From assembly GCA_031265725.1 (NCBI GenBank), contig JAISCH010000164.1, positions 1 through 6,770 of the forward strand: a stretch of 6,770 nucleotides of DNA, given 5' to 3'. The stretch comes from Propionibacteriaceae bacterium. Lineage in GTDB: Bacteria > Actinomycetota > Actinomycetes > Propionibacteriales > Propionibacteriaceae. Made by a program: the position numbers and the translations under genes. The notes under the pieces were generated by a model that made no database searches, had not been told where the DNA came from, and was given only the letters and a program-made list of their open reading frames with translations. This document shows, in pieces, positions 6,307 through 6,770 of this stretch. Position 1 is the first letter of the stretch, and each line of letters begins with the position of its first letter.

Positions 6307-6384
6307 TGGGACAAACTCAAAGCGAGACTGCCTGTTCGCTGCATCCTGGCGTGCAGCGCGGTGCCTGATCCCGAGTTTGTCCCA
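6307..6384. repeat. Inverted-repeat element, copy C4 (78 bp)
   Basis: TGGGACAAACTC (6307-6318) and GAGTTTGTCCCA (6373-6384) flank a third, different 54-bp interior, which shares GTGCAGCGC-like sequence with copy C3. Internal palindromes such as GCGA...TCGC (6322-6325/6336-6339) again suggest inner hairpins. CCCA-AAAG-TGGG spans the left boundary. AAAG stands on both sides of the element (6303-6306 and 6385-6388), a possible four-base target duplication, though too short to trust. It begins 29 bases after the ileS stop codon, where a transcript end is expected, but no T-tract accompanies it. Confidence 0.85.
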
Positions 6385-6486
6385 AAAGATTGGATTGATA
6401 ACGATTAGGTCACTTTGGGAAGCAGGTATTGACAACTTATCCAATAATCGGAAAACTGAATATTGCACAACTCGATGAGGAGCCAC
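6385..6486 (+). promoter_or_regulatory. AT-rich upstream region of the FAD-oxidase gene
   Basis: This stretch is clearly richer in A+T than the rest of the window, as expected for a promoter. TTGACA at 6429-6434 is a perfect -35 consensus, but no good -10 lies 16-18 bp downstream (AAAACT at 6452 is poor). AATAAT (6443-6448) resembles a -10 box but has no partner. ATTGATAA (6394-6401) is nearly the reverse complement of TTATCCAAT (6437-6445), and CGATTA (about 6402-6408) pairs with TAATCG (6445-6450), so an operator is possible. GAGGAG (6477-6482) is the ribosome binding site. Confidence 0.4.
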
Positions 6487-6770
6487 ATGCCAAGCGATCC
6501 CCTTCCCCAGCGCATAAGCGTTACAGAAATGTACGAGCAACTTGCGGTGTTGATTGGCTCTGAGCATGTGTCAACGCACAGTGCGGATCTCGCCTATGCT
6601 GCTACAGACTGGACACCGCTGTCGGTGAAGCGCGGATTGGCCGGCGAGAAATTACTGACTCCCGCAATCGTGGCATTTCCTCCCGATGAACAGGGAGTGA
6701 GTTCGGTTCTGCGGTGGGCTGGCCAGGCCGGTGTGACCGTTCAAATCGTCGGTGCTGCATCAAGCACTGT
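6487..6770 (+). CDS. FAD-linked oxidase, N-terminal part (FAD_binding_4 / GlcD-like), cut by the window edge
   Basis: ATG at 6487 follows GAGGAG with a four-base gap, and the frame is open for 94 codons to the end of the window. The translation has the usual layout of the amino end of D-lactate/glycolate oxidase and alkyl-DHAP synthase relatives: a helical start, IGSEHVSTHSADLAYAATDW (23-42), LSVKRGLAGE (45-54), TPAIVAFPPDEQGVSSVLRWA (58-78), then V-x-V before the FAD pyrophosphate loop. Where relatives have a glycine-rich GGGTS or GAGSS, this protein shows VGAASST (88-94). The substrate cannot be inferred from this part. A later start (Met15) is possible but has no good ribosome binding site. 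Confidence 0.75.
   Translation, partial: MPSDPLPQRISVTEMYEQLAVLIGSEHVSTHSADLAYAATDWTPLSVKRGLAGEKLLTPAIVAFPPDEQGVSSVLRWAGQAGVTVQIVGAASST

Noticed and set aside
6274..6567. Minus-strand 97-codon open frame across the ileS downstream region
   Set aside because: It overlaps the repeat, an AT-rich promoter-like region and the start of a recognisable plus-strand oxidase gene, and has no family signature.

Overview
The window looks like chromosomal DNA of a moderately high-GC actinobacterium. A propionibacterial-type lineage is possible, but I cannot prove it from the sequence. The main clues are an actinobacterial-type isoleucyl-tRNA synthetase (ileS), a T-box leader of the translational, short-Stem-I kind known from actinobacterial ileS genes, and a secreted DUF1524/HNH-type nuclease. 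All four genes I support are on the + strand, each separated by a sizeable intergenic gap, so they look like separate transcription units rather than one operon.

Layout. Positions 1-408 hold no convincing gene. They contain a truncated and two complete copies of a short inverted-repeat element (ends TGGGACAAACTC / GAGTTTGTCCCA), separated by pyrimidine-rich spacers. Positions 409-1107 encode an exported or lipid-anchored HNH-type nuclease. Positions 1251-2699 encode a PLP-dependent beta-eliminating lyase that aligns best with tyrosine phenol-lyase but lacks one conserved arginine of the cofactor site. Positions 2700-3121 hold a third complete repeat copy and then an ileS T-box riboswitch that ends in a hairpin sequestering the ribosome binding site. 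Positions 3122-6277 encode ileS. Positions 6278-6486 hold the fourth complete repeat copy and an AT-rich upstream region. From 6487 an FAD-linked oxidase gene runs off the right edge.

Functional picture. ileS is controlled by its T-box: uncharged tRNA-Ile should favour the antisequestrator and expose the Shine-Dalgarno. The lyase would break down an aromatic or related amino acid to pyruvate, ammonia and a leaving group. The nuclease would act outside the cytoplasm. I see no pathway linking the four genes.

The least explained signal is the repeat family. Four complete copies in under 7 kb are 77-78 bp long with identical 12-bp ends, yet three different interiors. All copies lie strictly between genes, and two follow stop codons closely. 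Constant length with variable interior suggests selection on the paired ends and their spacing, rather than a recently spread insertion sequence.
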